DNA of 18,483 nucleotides from JAOZMY01 sp964577975. GTDB taxonomy: Bacteria > Desulfobacterota > S145-22. The translations under genes and the position numbers were made by a program. Numbering within the stretch: position 1 is the first letter of the stretch; every line of letters starts with the position of its first letter. Below are positions 1 through 8,908 of the stretch, in pieces. The stretch spans positions 1 through 18,483 of the forward strand of contig CAZOBB010000130.1 of the NCBI GenBank assembly GCA_964577975.1, in the 5' to 3' direction. The notes under the pieces were generated by a model. The model made no database searches, was not told the DNA's origin, and was given only the letters and a program-made list of their open reading frames with translations.

Positions 1-23
1 CCAGTCAGGACGGTGCCGGAAAA

Positions 24-1721
24 GTGACGCATTCATGGCTTCTTTCAGGAAACAGGAGGGTTTACCTTCTTGGGATTGTTGTTCTTTTCCTCTTTCTTTT
101 CACCTTGAGGGCCGTTCACCCCACGGCGGATCCACCGTCGAGATTGAGCTGGAGCGGAGGCCTTTTCGGGGATGAGCCGGCCTACGCCCACAACGCCCGG
201 AACAAGGCGGTTTTCGGGAAATGGGTTCTGGATGAGTGGAACCCGTTTTTGTACAATCCCATTTTGACCCTTTGCGATTATCTCTCTTTCAAGACCTTTG
301 GAACGGGGTTTTTTGCGCTCCGGATGGTTCCTCTGTTTTGGGGGCTTCTCTCCATCATTCTCGTCTACGATACGCTTCGGAGGGGATTCGGGACTTTCTG
401 GGTGGCGGCACTCGGGGTGCTCCTGCTGGAGACGAACTATTTTTTCCTGATGTACACCCGGTTGAGCCTTTCGGATACCATGCTGACGAACTGGATGATC
501 CTGTCGATGTTCTTGTGGGTCGTGGGAACGCGGTCTCCGTGGTCCCGTTTTTTTTCGGGGATCGCCGCCATCGCCGTTTTCAGTTGCAAGCCGACCGCCA
601 TCTATTTCGCCTTCGTCATGGGTTCGGCCTACCTGTTTGCCTTTCTCAAAGGGCCGGAGGAAAAGAAAAGCCTGAAAACCGCCATTACGTACCTGATGCC
701 GTTTGCGGCGGGATTGGGTATTGCCATGCTTGCCTGGCTGGGATTGTATTACCGTCCCTTTCACGGGGAGATCGCACGGTATTCTCACGAATGGTCCAAG
801 CTGTCCATGCCCCGGGGCATCGGGGATTTCGCGGATCGGGTGATCGGAACGCACGCGCCGATCGTCTTTAAGCACTTTGCCTGGTTCCCTTTTGTCCTCC
901 TTGCTGCATGGTGCTATCTGCCCATTTCCATCTACCGCATTGTCCGGCACCGGCACCGGGTTCGGCCGTTCGAATTCTTCGTGACCCTCTGGTTTCTGAT
1001 TGGGTATTTCGCCCTGTCCGGTTTCCGGTACCGTCCTCCCCGATATTTTGTCTCCCTGGTTCCGCCTGTGGTATTCCTCGCGCTGTGCGGTCTGGTTTGG
1101 CTGGTGTCTCTTGAGAAAAGAAGGGAACATTCCTTCCTCAAGAGCCCCTTTTTCTGGGTCTACCTGGCATGGCTGGGGCTGACGGCGTATCTCTCGAGGC
1201 GGTACCTGCATATCCCGTCATCAGATTTCTTGGGGGGCGCGGGTGTTTTCCTGGTGGCGGCGGTGTTTTTCTTTGCCTGGCGGCAGAAGCGGTTCGGGAT
1301 TGAGGGCAGGGGCGCTATCGCGGCAACCCTGGTGATCGCTATCGTGTCCCTCGCACTGGTTCACAACCTCGCCCTTTACGGCACCTGGTTGAAAAAACCT
1401 GAATACAAGGAAATCACGGTTTCCCGCGAGGTGGGCCGGCTGGTTCACGGGGAGGTCATCGCGGGGCTCTGGGCACCCATGGTTTGCATGGAGAACGACA
1501 ACCGGGCCCTTTGCATCGCCCCGGGATGGTTTAACGATAAGGATCCTTATGGAAGGTATCGTTTCGGGTATCTCTTTCTCTGGCGGGGGAACCGGGATGC
1601 CGAACTTTCCATGGTCCGGAGGGTTTTGGGGCGAACGTTTCTTAAAACGCGCCTGAGGCCTGTTGCCAGGTATTCCATCAAGGATGCCTGGGCCATCTTG
1701 TTCAAGGTTTCCGCAAAATAA
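24..1721 (+). CDS. GT-C (GT39/ArnT-like) membrane glycosyltransferase
   Basis: Predicted integral membrane sugar transferase of the GT-C fold, which moves a sugar from a polyprenyl-phosphate donor to an acceptor on the periplasmic side. A hydrophobic segment at residues 13-28 is followed by an acidic first-loop motif GDEPAY (Asp50, Glu51), the place of the catalytic acidic pair in the ArnT/PMT family. A second family-like motif, YTRLSLSDTML, lies near residue 145, and about ten more membrane segments run to about residue 455. The last 110 residues are mostly soluble. At 565 aa it has normal family length. The start given is GTG at 24, but no Shine-Dalgarno is obvious and the frame stays open to the window's left edge, so the true start may lie outside. 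First visible gene of the + operon; 36 nt separate it from the next. Sugar and acceptor cannot be told. Confidence 0.82.
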   Translation: MTHSWLLSGNRRVYLLGIVVLFLFLFTLRAVHPTADPPSRLSWSGGLFGDEPAYAHNARNKAVFGKWVLDEWNPFLYNPILTLCDYLSFKTFGTGFFALRMVPLFWGLLSIILVYDTLRRGFGTFWVAALGVLLLETNYFFLMYTRLSLSDTMLTNWMILSMFLWVVGTRSPWSRFFSGIAAIAVFSCKPTAIYFAFVMGSAYLFAFLKGPEEKKSLKTAITYLMPFAAGLGIAMLAWLGLYYRPFHGEIARYSHEWSKLSMPRGIGDFADRVIGTHAPIVFKHFAWFPFVLLAAWCYLPISIYRIVRHRHRVRPFEFFVTLWFLIGYFALSGFRYRPPRYFVSLVPPVVFLALCGLVWLVSLEKRREHSFLKSPFFWVYLAWLGLTAYLSRRYLHIPSSDFLGGAGVFLVAAVFFFAWRQKRFGIEGRGAIAATLVIAIVSLALVHNLALYGTWLKKPEYKEITVSREVGRLVHGEVIAGLWAPMVCMENDNRALCIAPGWFNDKDPYGRYRFGYLFLWRGNRDAELSMVRRVLGRTFLKTRLRPVARYSIKDAWAILFKVSAK

Positions 1722-1757
1722 AGAATAATCAAAAAACGTTGAAAGAAAGGAAGGGGA

Positions 1758-4142
1758 TTGGTGTATTTAGAACAGTTGAAAGATAAGAAATTGTGGGGAA
1801 TTTTCTTCCTCGCCATGGGGACATTGCTCTACGAGGTCACGCTCACACTGATTTTTTCTTTTGTGGTCTGGTCGAACTATGCCTTTATGATTGTGTCTAC
1901 GGCACTTTTCGGGTTTGGAATCGCGGGGGTGGCCCTGTTTGCCTTCTCCGGGTTTTTCGAGAGGTGGTCCTCTGATCGCTTGTTGGGGATGCTGTCGTGT
2001 CTCTTTGCCCTCTCGGCTGTCGGCAGTCTTCCGATCATCGTGGTGACGCCGCTCGACATGGGGAGATTCCAGGATCCCATGAACTGGGTCTATCTTCTGG
2101 TTGTTTTCATGGCAATCATCGTGCCATTCTTCTTTTCCGGTCTGGCAATTTCGATTCTGCTGAGCCGGGAGCGAGGGAAGGTTAACCGACTTTACTTCTT
2201 TGATCTCCTAGGGGCTGCCCTCGGTTCGCTGATCCTGATCGTCCTTATCACACCCTTGGGAGCAAACGGAACCCTCTTTGTGTCTGCCTTGCTGGGGCTG
2301 GTGTCGTCCTATATCTTCCTGGAACGAAACGGCGGGCTTAAACGGTTGCTGCTTGGACTGATGATCGTGACCGTGGTGGGGGTCGTTTTCGCGGAACGCC
2401 TGATCACACTCTATCCCCATCAGAACAAGCGCAACTTCAAGAGGCGGTTGAAGATGATGAAACCCCTCTTCTCCGGGTGGAGTACACTTTCTAGAATTGA
2501 CGTGATGGGTAAGAAGGTGCGGGGAGGGATTCGGGCCCAGATCTGGATCAACGGCGGACAGAACCAGTCTTTTCTGGCCGTGTTGAAGCCTCAGCATCTT
2601 TCTCGCCCGAATTGGAATGAGTCTATCAATTATCCCTACATCTTTATGCGGAATAAACGTCCTACGGTTTTGATCATCGGTTCGTCGGGAGGAACGGAAG
2701 TGGTGTATGCCTTGAGCCACCGTAGCCGACTCGTGGATGCTGTAGAGATGGACCCACTGATTTGCAAGCTGGTGAAACACGACTTTCGGGAGTTCAACCA
2801 CGACCTTTTCAACCGAAAGGACGTCCGTCTGATCAACGATGAAGGCAGGAGCTTTGTCTTAAATGGTGTCAAGAAGTACGATCTGATCCAGATGAGGAAC
2901 AACTTCACGCCGATTGCCATTGCCTCGGGAGCCATTAACCTCTCGGAAACCTACCTGTTGACGGTGGAGGGGATGAAGAATTACATCGAGGATTTGAAAG
3001 AAGACGGGATCCTGGCCCTGAACCGATGGGGAAGCATCCGCCTTTGCACCACGCTTCGACAGGCGTTCGAGGAGATGGGGAGAAAGGATGTGTGGAAACA
3101 CGTCGTCGTCATGACGGGAGAGACATGGATGCTGAACGGGTTCTATTTCAAGAACAGTCCTTTCACGGCAAAAGAGGTTGCTTGGACAAAGGAATTCGCG
3201 CGGGTGAAACACCTGAAAATCCTCTATCATCCCGAGATGGCGGAGGAAACGAATCTCTATTCCAAGGTATTGAAGGGAAAGAGTCCGGAACGCTTCTACC
3301 GCTACGCGGGGTTCGATCTGACGCCGCCCACGGATGAAAGGCCGTTCTTCAACCATTTCCTGACGACCGGCGTGGGGCATATCGACCTCAGGGATACGTT
3401 GATCCCTTCGGAATTGAAGCGGATTTATGAACTGTTCGCCTGGCGCCCCTTCAAGGCGTCGGATCTTATCGTTTCCAAATCGGACCTCCCCGTTATTTCC
3501 CTCGGGATCGAGGCGATCGTGGTTTCCCTCCTCTTCATCTTCCTTCCGTTGAAACTGAAAGGTAAAGATGGCAAAGGAAAATGGCCGTTTTTTCTCTATT
3601 TCTCTATCCTTGGGATGGGATTCATCATGATCGAACTCTGCCTGATCAAGCAGTTTACCCTGTTTCTTGGGATACCCTCCGTCTCCATTTCCTTGGTCAT
3701 AGCCTTACTCTTGTTCTTCTCCGGGTTGGGAAGCTTTGTGGCGGAGCGTTTTGTAGGACGCGAGAGGAAGGCCTTGCAGATAATTCTTCCGATCCTTTTT
3801 CTGGTAGGGATAGGATTCAGCTTGGTCCTGGAGGCGGTAGTTCCCTATTTTCTCGGAGTGCCTTTCTTTTGGAGGATGGTGATCACGGCGCTTTTTCTTT
3901 TCCCTCTCGGAATATGCATGGGGATGCCCTTCCCTCTCGGTCTTCTTCTGGTTCACAAGCGTGCACCAGGGTTCGTCGGTTGGGTATGGGGCGTGAATGG
4001 CTTTACCACGGTACTCGGATCTGTGGCCACGGTGATCATCGCCTTGATGTTCGGGTTCGAGGTGGTTTTTTCCATAGCCTGTTTTCTCTATCTGGCTGGA
4101 ACATTGCTTGTCGGGAAGATGGATGGTTCGATGGCGGGGTAG
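1758..4142 (+). CDS. Polytopic membrane protein with spermidine-synthase-like SAM domain
   Basis: A membrane protein of the fused transporter/spermidine-synthase-like family. Residues 10-220 form about seven membrane segments. Residues about 295-480 form a Rossmann SAM-binding domain with GSSGG (308-312), the acidic Glu330 in DAVEMDP, and DEGRSF (361-366), which resembles the D-G/A-R motif of spermidine synthases. Six more segments follow (575-790) with family motifs such as GMGFIMIEL, FSGLGS and GMPFPLG. In true SpeE the next strand reads YDxIxxDxxDP and carries a catalytic Asp. Here it reads YDLIQMRNNFTP (374-385), so aminopropyl transfer is doubtful. No spermidine partner gene (speD) is nearby; the neighbours are sugar transferases. 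It may methylate or otherwise modify a lipid or glycan, or only bind SAM. Adjacent TTG (1758) and GTG (1761) starts are both served by the AAAGGAAGGGG stretch at 1746-1756, and the choice is open. Confidence 0.82.
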   Translation: MVYLEQLKDKKLWGIFFLAMGTLLYEVTLTLIFSFVVWSNYAFMIVSTALFGFGIAGVALFAFSGFFERWSSDRLLGMLSCLFALSAVGSLPIIVVTPLDMGRFQDPMNWVYLLVVFMAIIVPFFFSGLAISILLSRERGKVNRLYFFDLLGAALGSLILIVLITPLGANGTLFVSALLGLVSSYIFLERNGGLKRLLLGLMIVTVVGVVFAERLITLYPHQNKRNFKRRLKMMKPLFSGWSTLSRIDVMGKKVRGGIRAQIWINGGQNQSFLAVLKPQHLSRPNWNESINYPYIFMRNKRPTVLIIGSSGGTEVVYALSHRSRLVDAVEMDPLICKLVKHDFREFNHDLFNRKDVRLINDEGRSFVLNGVKKYDLIQMRNNFTPIAIASGAINLSETYLLTVEGMKNYIEDLKEDGILALNRWGSIRLCTTLRQAFEEMGRKDVWKHVVVMTGETWMLNGFYFKNSPFTAKEVAWTKEFARVKHLKILYHPEMAEETNLYSKVLKGKSPERFYRYAGFDLTPPTDERPFFNHFLTTGVGHIDLRDTLIPSELKRIYELFAWRPFKASDLIVSKSDLPVISLGIEAIVVSLLFIFLPLKLKGKDGKGKWPFFLYFSILGMGFIMIELCLIKQFTLFLGIPSVSISLVIALLLFFSGLGSFVAERFVGRERKALQIILPILFLVGIGFSLVLEAVVPYFLGVPFFWRMVITALFLFPLGICMGMPFPLGLLLVHKRAPGFVGWVWGVNGFTTVLGSVATVIIALMFGFEVVFSIACFLYLAGTLLVGKMDGSMAG

Positions 4143-4159
4143 CATTTTTTAACTTCTTT

Positions 4160-4164
4160 AGGAG
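4160..4164 (+). promoter_or_regulatory. Shine-Dalgarno AGGAG for the TTG start at 4171
   Basis: AGGAG lies six bases before TTG at 4171 and supports this non-ATG start for the GT2 gene. A rival site, GAGGGGG at 4219-4225, precedes an in-frame GTG at 4231 by five bases, so a shorter product is also possible. Confidence 0.55.
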
Positions 4165-4170
4165 TATCTT

Positions 4171-4914
4171 TTGAATATTTCTCCGAAATCTGATAATAAC
4201 ACGATGATAAAAGAAGGTGAGGGGGATTTTGTGGAAAACAAGGATATGAAAGTAACCGTGGTGATTCCGACGAGGAATGAAGAGCCTACTATAGCCGAGA
4301 TCATTGAGGGGTGTAAACCGTATGCGGACGAGATTTTGGTGATCGATGGGCATTCGACGGACAGGACACGGGAGATTGCGAAGGAGCTGGGGGTTCGTGT
4401 CGAGTTCGATCACGGAAAGGGAAAAGGTGAGGCACTTCGTACGGCCATTGAGCTGGCGAAGGGGGATATCATTGTCTTCATCGACGCGGACGGTTCCCAC
4501 GATCCCAACGATATTCCAAAGCTCGTCCAGCCGATCAAGGAAGGCAAGGCAGACATGGTGGTTGGATCCCGAGGGAAAGGCGGGAGTGATGAACTTCACG
4601 GAGACGTGGCCAAGTTTATCCGGATGATCGGTTCGGATCTTATCTGTCTCGCCATCAATTACCGATTCAACGTCCGGCTGACGGACAGCCAAAACGGGTT
4701 CCGGGCCATTCGGACGGACGTGGCCCGGGTATTGGATCTGAAGGAAGATATTACCACCATCGAACAGGAGATGACCATCAAGTGCCTGAAAAAGGGGTAT
4801 ACCATTACCGAGGTTCCGACGCACGAATACGAACGGAAGCACGGGGAATCGGTCATCAACGTCTGGAAGGTGTGGCCCAGGTATATCTGGAGCGTCATCA
4901 AAAACATTATTTAG
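4171..4914 (+). CDS. Family 2 glycosyltransferase, polyprenyl-phosphate sugar synthase (DPM1) type
   Basis: Cytoplasmic GT-A fold enzyme. Family members move a sugar from a nucleotide donor to polyprenyl phosphate, making the donor that GT-C enzymes use on the other side of the membrane. Seen: VVIPTRNEE at about residue 30-38, DGHSTDRT (59-66), the metal-binding DxD motif Asp105-Ala-Asp107 in IDADGSHDP, VVGSR, and the acceptor-loop QNGFRAI. There are no C-terminal membrane helices (247 aa), so it is the short, peripheral type. The first 20-25 residues from TTG 4171 look unlike the family; the GTG at 4231 or ATG at 4246 would place the start just before the first strand. The stop overlaps the Shine-Dalgarno of the next gene, which indicates an operon. 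It probably supplies the lipid-linked sugar for the GT-C proteins at 24 and/or 6288; this is inference. Confidence 0.85.
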   Translation: MNISPKSDNNTMIKEGEGDFVENKDMKVTVVIPTRNEEPTIAEIIEGCKPYADEILVIDGHSTDRTREIAKELGVRVEFDHGKGKGEALRTAIELAKGDIIVFIDADGSHDPNDIPKLVQPIKEGKADMVVGSRGKGGSDELHGDVAKFIRMIGSDLICLAINYRFNVRLTDSQNGFRAIRTDVARVLDLKEDITTIEQEMTIKCLKKGYTITEVPTHEYERKHGESVINVWKVWPRYIWSVIKNII

Positions 4915-4923
4915 GGAAATTCA

Positions 4924-6285
4924 TTGAAAGTCGCTCTCGTCAATTTGCCGTATCCCGTACAGGTCGTTCGTGAGGGGCGGTGCCAGCACGAAGCCGCCAT
5001 CTGGGATACGGTCTATCCCCCGCTGGAGCTGGCGATTCTCGCGGCGCTGTTGAGGAGAGATCATGATGTCTTGCTTCTCGACGCCGTGGGGGAGAGGCTG
5101 ACGGATGAGCAAACTTTCGAGCGGTTGAGGTCTTTTGGACCCGATTGGCTGTTCAGCCCCGTTTCAACTCCCACGATTGACCACGACCTGAAGGTCTTGA
5201 AAGAAGTCAAGGGTATCTTTCCGGACATCAAGACGGGGATTTTTGGCGTTCACGCCACCTATTTCGCCCAATCCCTGGCGAAGAGCCCTGTGGTAGACTA
5301 CGCGATCCTTTACGATCCGGAAAGTGCTGTCTCGGATTTGGTTGATGGGAAACCCGCCAGAGGTGTTGCCTACGAAGAGGATGGCGGGGTCAGGGTCGTT
5401 CCGGTGGATTCCCATGTAGACTTGAACACCTTGCCCGCGCCGGCCTGGGATCTGATCGAGAAAGAGAACTATATTCTTCCCATCGTCCGGAAGCCCTATG
5501 TCCTCATGGAAACGGGGCGGGGGTGTCCCTACCGCTGCATCTTCTGCGTGGTTCCCTATTTCCACGGCAAGAAACCGAGGATGAAGAGCGTGGACAAGAT
5601 CATCCAGGAGATGCGGGAGATCCGTCCCTTGGTGGGGGACATCTTTTTCCATACAGACAACTTTACCTTTGATCCCGATTATGTGAAATCTTTCTGCCGG
5701 GCATTGATAGAATCGGGCCTCGGCTTCAGGTGGGTATGTAACAGCCGTGTGGATACCATAGACGATGAAATGGTTCGCTTGATGCGGGAGGCGGGATGCT
5801 GGCTTATGTCGTTCGGGATCGAGTCGGGAGACCAGGGAATCCTTGATGGATGCAAAAAGGGAATAACGGTTGAACAGGCGAAGAAGGCCGTTGAAATCGT
5901 GCGTAAAAATGGAATCATGGCATCCGGTCATTTCATCTTCGGTCTGCCGGGGGAAACGAGGGAAACGGCGGAGAAAACTATCCGCCTGGCCACGAGCCTT
6001 CCGCTGAATTTTGCCGAATTCTACATTGCCACCCCCTTTCCTGGGAGCGAGCTGTACGAAGCGGTCAAGGAGACCCTTTCCCTCCGGTGGGACAGCATCG
6101 GTTACGACAAGGATCCGTATCAAAGCGATCTCGACCTGCGGGGGCTCAAAAAACGGGGATACCGAAGTTTCTATCTCCGACCGGGGAAGATGCTCGATCT
6201 CACGAAGACCTTCGGGGTTTCGAAACTTCCTTATCTGGCCGTGTCTGGGTTACGCTTTCTGTCCGCCACACTTTTCAAAAAATAG
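4924..6285 (+). CDS. Cobalamin-binding-domain radical SAM enzyme
   Basis: A radical SAM protein with the B12-binding-then-radical-SAM layout seen in BchE-like and hopanoid-methylase-like proteins. Residues 1-140 resemble the B12-binding domain: an N-terminal MKVALVNLPYP strand and YPPLELAILAALLRR. GVHAT near 108-112 stands where related proteins carry GGPHAT, without a DxHxxG cobalt-ligand motif. The radical SAM core has Cys201, Cys205 and Cys208 in GRGCPYRCIFC, which bind the 4Fe-4S cluster, then HTDNFTFD, FGIESGDQ and GHFIFGLPGET. At 453 aa it is family length. Such enzymes methylate or rearrange unactivated carbons; the substrate here is unknown, and a sugar or lipid of this pathway is a guess. 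TTG at 4924 is preceded by AGGGA (4913-4917), which overlaps the stop codon of the GT2 gene. Only 2 nt separate it from the next gene. Confidence 0.85.
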   Translation: MKVALVNLPYPVQVVREGRCQHEAAIWDTVYPPLELAILAALLRRDHDVLLLDAVGERLTDEQTFERLRSFGPDWLFSPVSTPTIDHDLKVLKEVKGIFPDIKTGIFGVHATYFAQSLAKSPVVDYAILYDPESAVSDLVDGKPARGVAYEEDGGVRVVPVDSHVDLNTLPAPAWDLIEKENYILPIVRKPYVLMETGRGCPYRCIFCVVPYFHGKKPRMKSVDKIIQEMREIRPLVGDIFFHTDNFTFDPDYVKSFCRALIESGLGFRWVCNSRVDTIDDEMVRLMREAGCWLMSFGIESGDQGILDGCKKGITVEQAKKAVEIVRKNGIMASGHFIFGLPGETRETAEKTIRLATSLPLNFAEFYIATPFPGSELYEAVKETLSLRWDSIGYDKDPYQSDLDLRGLKKRGYRSFYLRPGKMLDLTKTFGVSKLPYLAVSGLRFLSATLFKK

Positions 6286-6287
6286 AA

Positions 6288-8180
6288 ATGGATACATACG
6301 AGGGCAATGTAAACAAGATATTTTCATTGCTCTTCTATGTTGTCTTGGTTCTTGCCTCTTACTCACTTACCCGTATCGGCCTCGTGGAGCTTTTGAATAT
6401 GAGTTTCCACGGGATCGACTTCTGTCTGTACGACAATGCCATCTATAACGCCGCCCGCGGAACCTGGTTGCATTGCAACCTGAAACACAGCTGGTCGTAT
6501 CTCGGCACCCATTTTTCGCCGATACTCTTCGTTTTCGCACCGTTTTACCGGCTTGGGGCGGGGCCATGGCTCCTGATCGTGGTGAGATCTCTCGCCATGG
6601 TGGGCGGCGCGATCCTGATCAGATATTACGGGAAAAAGTTCGCGGGCTTATCCGGAATTGCCGCCGATATTGTTGGGATTTCTTTCCTTTTGCACCCCAT
6701 GGTCCACATGGCGGTTTTGTCCGAGTTTCATGGGATGATCCTGGAGTTGTTCTTCGTACCTCTTTTTTTCGTGGCTTTGGGAGCGAAAAGAAAACGGCTT
6801 ATTTGGGTTGCCCTCTTTCTGCTCCTTTCGGTCAGAGAAGACACATGGCTCTACGCGGCGGGGATTTCCGTCCTGATCCTGTGGAAAGAAGACAAGAAAC
6901 TAGCGAAACAGATTCTACTGGTATCGGTCGCATGGGGGGTTTGCTCCCTGTTTGTGGCCATGCCTTTCTTTCAGAGGGGGATGGGGTCCATTCTTCAGGG
7001 AAATGCCCAGTTGTCTACCTATCTGGTCAGATACCGGGGGTACCTGTCCCGCGGTATAGCAGCGTTCATCGTTCCTAGGTTGGGGGCGGACGTGAAACTG
7101 CTTTTACCCTTGGCGTTTCTCCCCCTATTCGGCGGACGTTTTTTTCTCCTCCTGCTGATTCCGCTGATCCAGATACAAATGGGACAAATCCGGTATCAGG
7201 TTCACCTTTTGAGTCACTATTCATCGTGTGTCATTCCGTTTGCATATATAGCTGCGATCCATGGTTTGAAAAACGTGAGGGGGTTTTTTGACAGGAGGCT
7301 TCCTGGGGAGGGATTCGATCTCCGTCGCTGGGGAAAGACGGTCGTCGTCTTGAACGTGCTGATTTTGTCCTTTGCGGGATTGAGGGAATCTGTCGTGTTG
7401 AAAAAGCGGTTTTCACTGATTTTCCAGGAAAAGATCATCCGTCTGCGGGAGAGGACGGCATTTACGATCCTGAAGTCGATACATCCCGAGGCTTCTTTGA
7501 GCCTTCAGGGAAGTCTGCTGTTGATAGGGGCGCACCGGCCTCGGGTTTATCTCTTCAGCGGTTATCCTCCCAAAACGGGATATCCTTCCAGGGAAACGGA
7601 GTATGTCATGGTTGACCTTGGAAGGGATTTCCCCCTCGTGAAGCATTATGGGAATGTTGTCGCCAGTCTCTTGAAATCGGGTCGGTACGGCGTGAAGGTT
7701 TACAGGGATGGCTTTGTTCTACTTAAACGGGGCCATGATCCAGGTAAAAATGCGAACGTCTTGCATGACATCTATTATCGAATCCAGGGGGAGTTCATGC
7801 ATTCGCTGACGGGAAAGAGGGAGGAAGGGGTCGACTATGATTGGAAGGCTGCCCGAGTGGCGAGACAGGGGAGGGATGGAAAGGGGGGCTTGGCCTTCGG
7901 AAGCCATCGGAAGTTGCCTTCGGGGACGTACAAGGTAGTTTTTGTCTTGCTCCTTGAGGGTCAGCCGGGGAGAGACGCTGCCACCCTGGTCCTCAAAGGA
8001 CGCGGAGGAAAAGGGAGGAGGGTGTTGCTCAAGAAGACGGTGAAATTTCCTCCAAAACAAGGCTTAGATAAAATTTCTTTCAGATTGGAGTTGAAAGAAA
8101 CGACAGCGGTCGAGCCCATTGTTTTTTATGGTGGTATAGGGACGATAGGGCTTGACTACATCGAGTTCAATCGTGTATGA
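6288..8180 (+). CDS. DUF2079 membrane protein with C-terminal beta-sandwich-like domain
   Basis: Polytopic protein of the DUF2079 family, thought to have a GT-C-like membrane fold but not biochemically defined. Family features: the first loop FHGIDFCLYDNAIYN (His41, Asp44, Asp49) followed by LGTHFSPILFVFAPFY; LSEFHGMILE (Glu146-His148); and SVREDTW (Arg183-Asp185). About ten membrane segments reach to about residue 400. At 630 aa it is longer than the usual 450-500; the extra C-terminal part (about 500-630) is strand-rich, with LPSGTYKVVFVLLL and GTIGLDYIEF, as in sugar-binding-like beta sandwiches, and is expected outside the membrane. The ATG at 6288 is chosen because it follows the previous stop by 2 nt; the frame stays open further back but would read into the radical SAM gene. 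No clear Shine-Dalgarno is seen, so translational coupling is likely. Its stop overlaps an alternative upstream start (ATG 8177) of the next gene. Confidence 0.8.
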   Translation: MDTYEGNVNKIFSLLFYVVLVLASYSLTRIGLVELLNMSFHGIDFCLYDNAIYNAARGTWLHCNLKHSWSYLGTHFSPILFVFAPFYRLGAGPWLLIVVRSLAMVGGAILIRYYGKKFAGLSGIAADIVGISFLLHPMVHMAVLSEFHGMILELFFVPLFFVALGAKRKRLIWVALFLLLSVREDTWLYAAGISVLILWKEDKKLAKQILLVSVAWGVCSLFVAMPFFQRGMGSILQGNAQLSTYLVRYRGYLSRGIAAFIVPRLGADVKLLLPLAFLPLFGGRFFLLLLIPLIQIQMGQIRYQVHLLSHYSSCVIPFAYIAAIHGLKNVRGFFDRRLPGEGFDLRRWGKTVVVLNVLILSFAGLRESVVLKKRFSLIFQEKIIRLRERTAFTILKSIHPEASLSLQGSLLLIGAHRPRVYLFSGYPPKTGYPSRETEYVMVDLGRDFPLVKHYGNVVASLLKSGRYGVKVYRDGFVLLKRGHDPGKNANVLHDIYYRIQGEFMHSLTGKREEGVDYDWKAARVARQGRDGKGGLAFGSHRKLPSGTYKVVFVLLLEGQPGRDAATLVLKGRGGKGRRVLLKKTVKFPPKQGLDKISFRLELKETTAVEPIVFYGGIGTIGLDYIEFNRV

Positions 8181-8203
8181 AGATATCTGTTTTTTTCATT
8201 TGC

Positions 8204-8210
8204 AAGGGGA
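8204..8210 (+). promoter_or_regulatory. Shine-Dalgarno AAGGGGA deciding the start at 8216
   Basis: AAGGGGA lies five bases before ATG 8216. This favours 8216 over the ATG at 8177, which overlaps the previous stop as ATGA but lacks a good ribosome site and would put a charged stretch before the lipoprotein signal. Confidence 0.6.
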
Positions 8211-8215
8211 ATTGC

Positions 8216-8908
8216 ATGAAAAGATTTTTGACGGTTTTCCTGATTTGCTTTATGGCATTGGGATTTCTCGTGGGGTGCGGTGGTGGAGGCGGAGGATCGA
8301 CTCCTTCGTCGGAACCAACTACTCCCACGAATCCACCCCCGGATCCTTCCTCTTGGACCATCATCGCTTTAGGAGACAGCATTACCTACGGGATCAATCA
8401 TGACAATCCCAACGAAGAGGGATATGTGCCGAAGTTATCGAGGATGTTGGGCAAGGAAGTGATAAACCTTGGGGTGCCTGGGGTACGATCGGATTACGTC
8501 GCAGATCACCTCGTGGAGAATTTGGAGAAATACCACCCCACGCACGTTTTAGTCCTGGTGGGGGCAAATGACGTTGAGCAGTTCCCCTACGATGTCAGTC
8601 ATTACATCCACGTGATGCAATATATCGTCCGAACGATACGGGACTATCATGCAATTCCTATCGTCGGCACCTTGACTCCTTTCTGCCATGAATATGAAGA
8701 GGACTACTATACGAAGAATATTAACGACCGGAATGCGGCTCTTCATAAATACCTTGAGCAGGAGATGTCGGTTACTTTGGCGGATTTCGCTGCCGTATTT
8801 ACTTGCGACATGATGGAGTATAACGGCGGGCATCACCCCAACAGTTGGGGATACGAAGTGATGGCACAGATTTGGTATGAAACGCTGATGAAAAATCCAC
8901 AATATTAG
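8216..8908 (+). CDS. SGNH/GDSL-hydrolase lipoprotein (first of tandem pair)
   Basis: A secreted, lipid-anchored hydrolase-like protein of 230 aa from ATG 8216. The signal peptide MKRF plus a hydrophobic stretch ends in the lipobox LVGC (Cys21), followed by six glycines and a Ser/Thr/Pro linker. The SGNH core has block I GDSITYG (nucleophile Ser55), block II Gly86 in NLGVPG, block III GAND (116-119), and block V His207 in HHPNSWGY. The Asp usually found three residues before this His is Gly204. Family members remove acyl or acetyl groups from sugars and lipids. Thr-Pro-Phe-Cys and Phe-Thr-Cys-Asp place two conserved cysteines in both copies, perhaps a disulfide. No Asp follows Cys21 directly, so the inner-membrane retention signal is absent and outer-membrane sorting is likely. 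It is about 63% identical to the next gene over 184 residues without a gap. It might deacylate the glycan made here; this is inference. Confidence 0.85.
   Translation: MKRFLTVFLICFMALGFLVGCGGGGGGSTPSSEPTTPTNPPPDPSSWTIIALGDSITYGINHDNPNEEGYVPKLSRMLGKEVINLGVPGVRSDYVADHLVENLEKYHPTHVLVLVGANDVEQFPYDVSHYIHVMQYIVRTIRDYHAIPIVGTLTPFCHEYEEDYYTKNINDRNAALHKYLEQEMSVTLADFAAVFTCDMMEYNGGHHPNSWGYEVMAQIWYETLMKNPQY

Noticed and set aside
45..1211. Long open frame on the - strand (388 codons)
   Set aside because: It lies wholly within the GT-C gene on the other strand, is rich in Arg, Pro, Gln and Glu as expected of a shadow frame, and shows no domain or ribosome site.
4143..4170. T-run after the SAM-fold membrane protein as a terminator
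   Set aside because: Six T residues are present, but no stable stem precedes them and the next gene follows closely with a ribosome site.
4036..4842. Open - strand frame of 268 codons across the junction of two + genes
   Set aside because: It spans two well-supported genes and shows no recognisable motif.
5164..6123. Open - strand frame of 319 codons opposite the radical SAM gene
   Set aside because: The + strand frame has clear catalytic motifs; the - frame has none and fits the codon bias mirror of its partner.
6087..6287. N-terminal extension of the DUF2079 frame into the radical SAM gene
   Set aside because: It would overlap 199 nt of a gene with strong motifs; the family-like sequence begins after ATG 6288, two bases past the previous stop.
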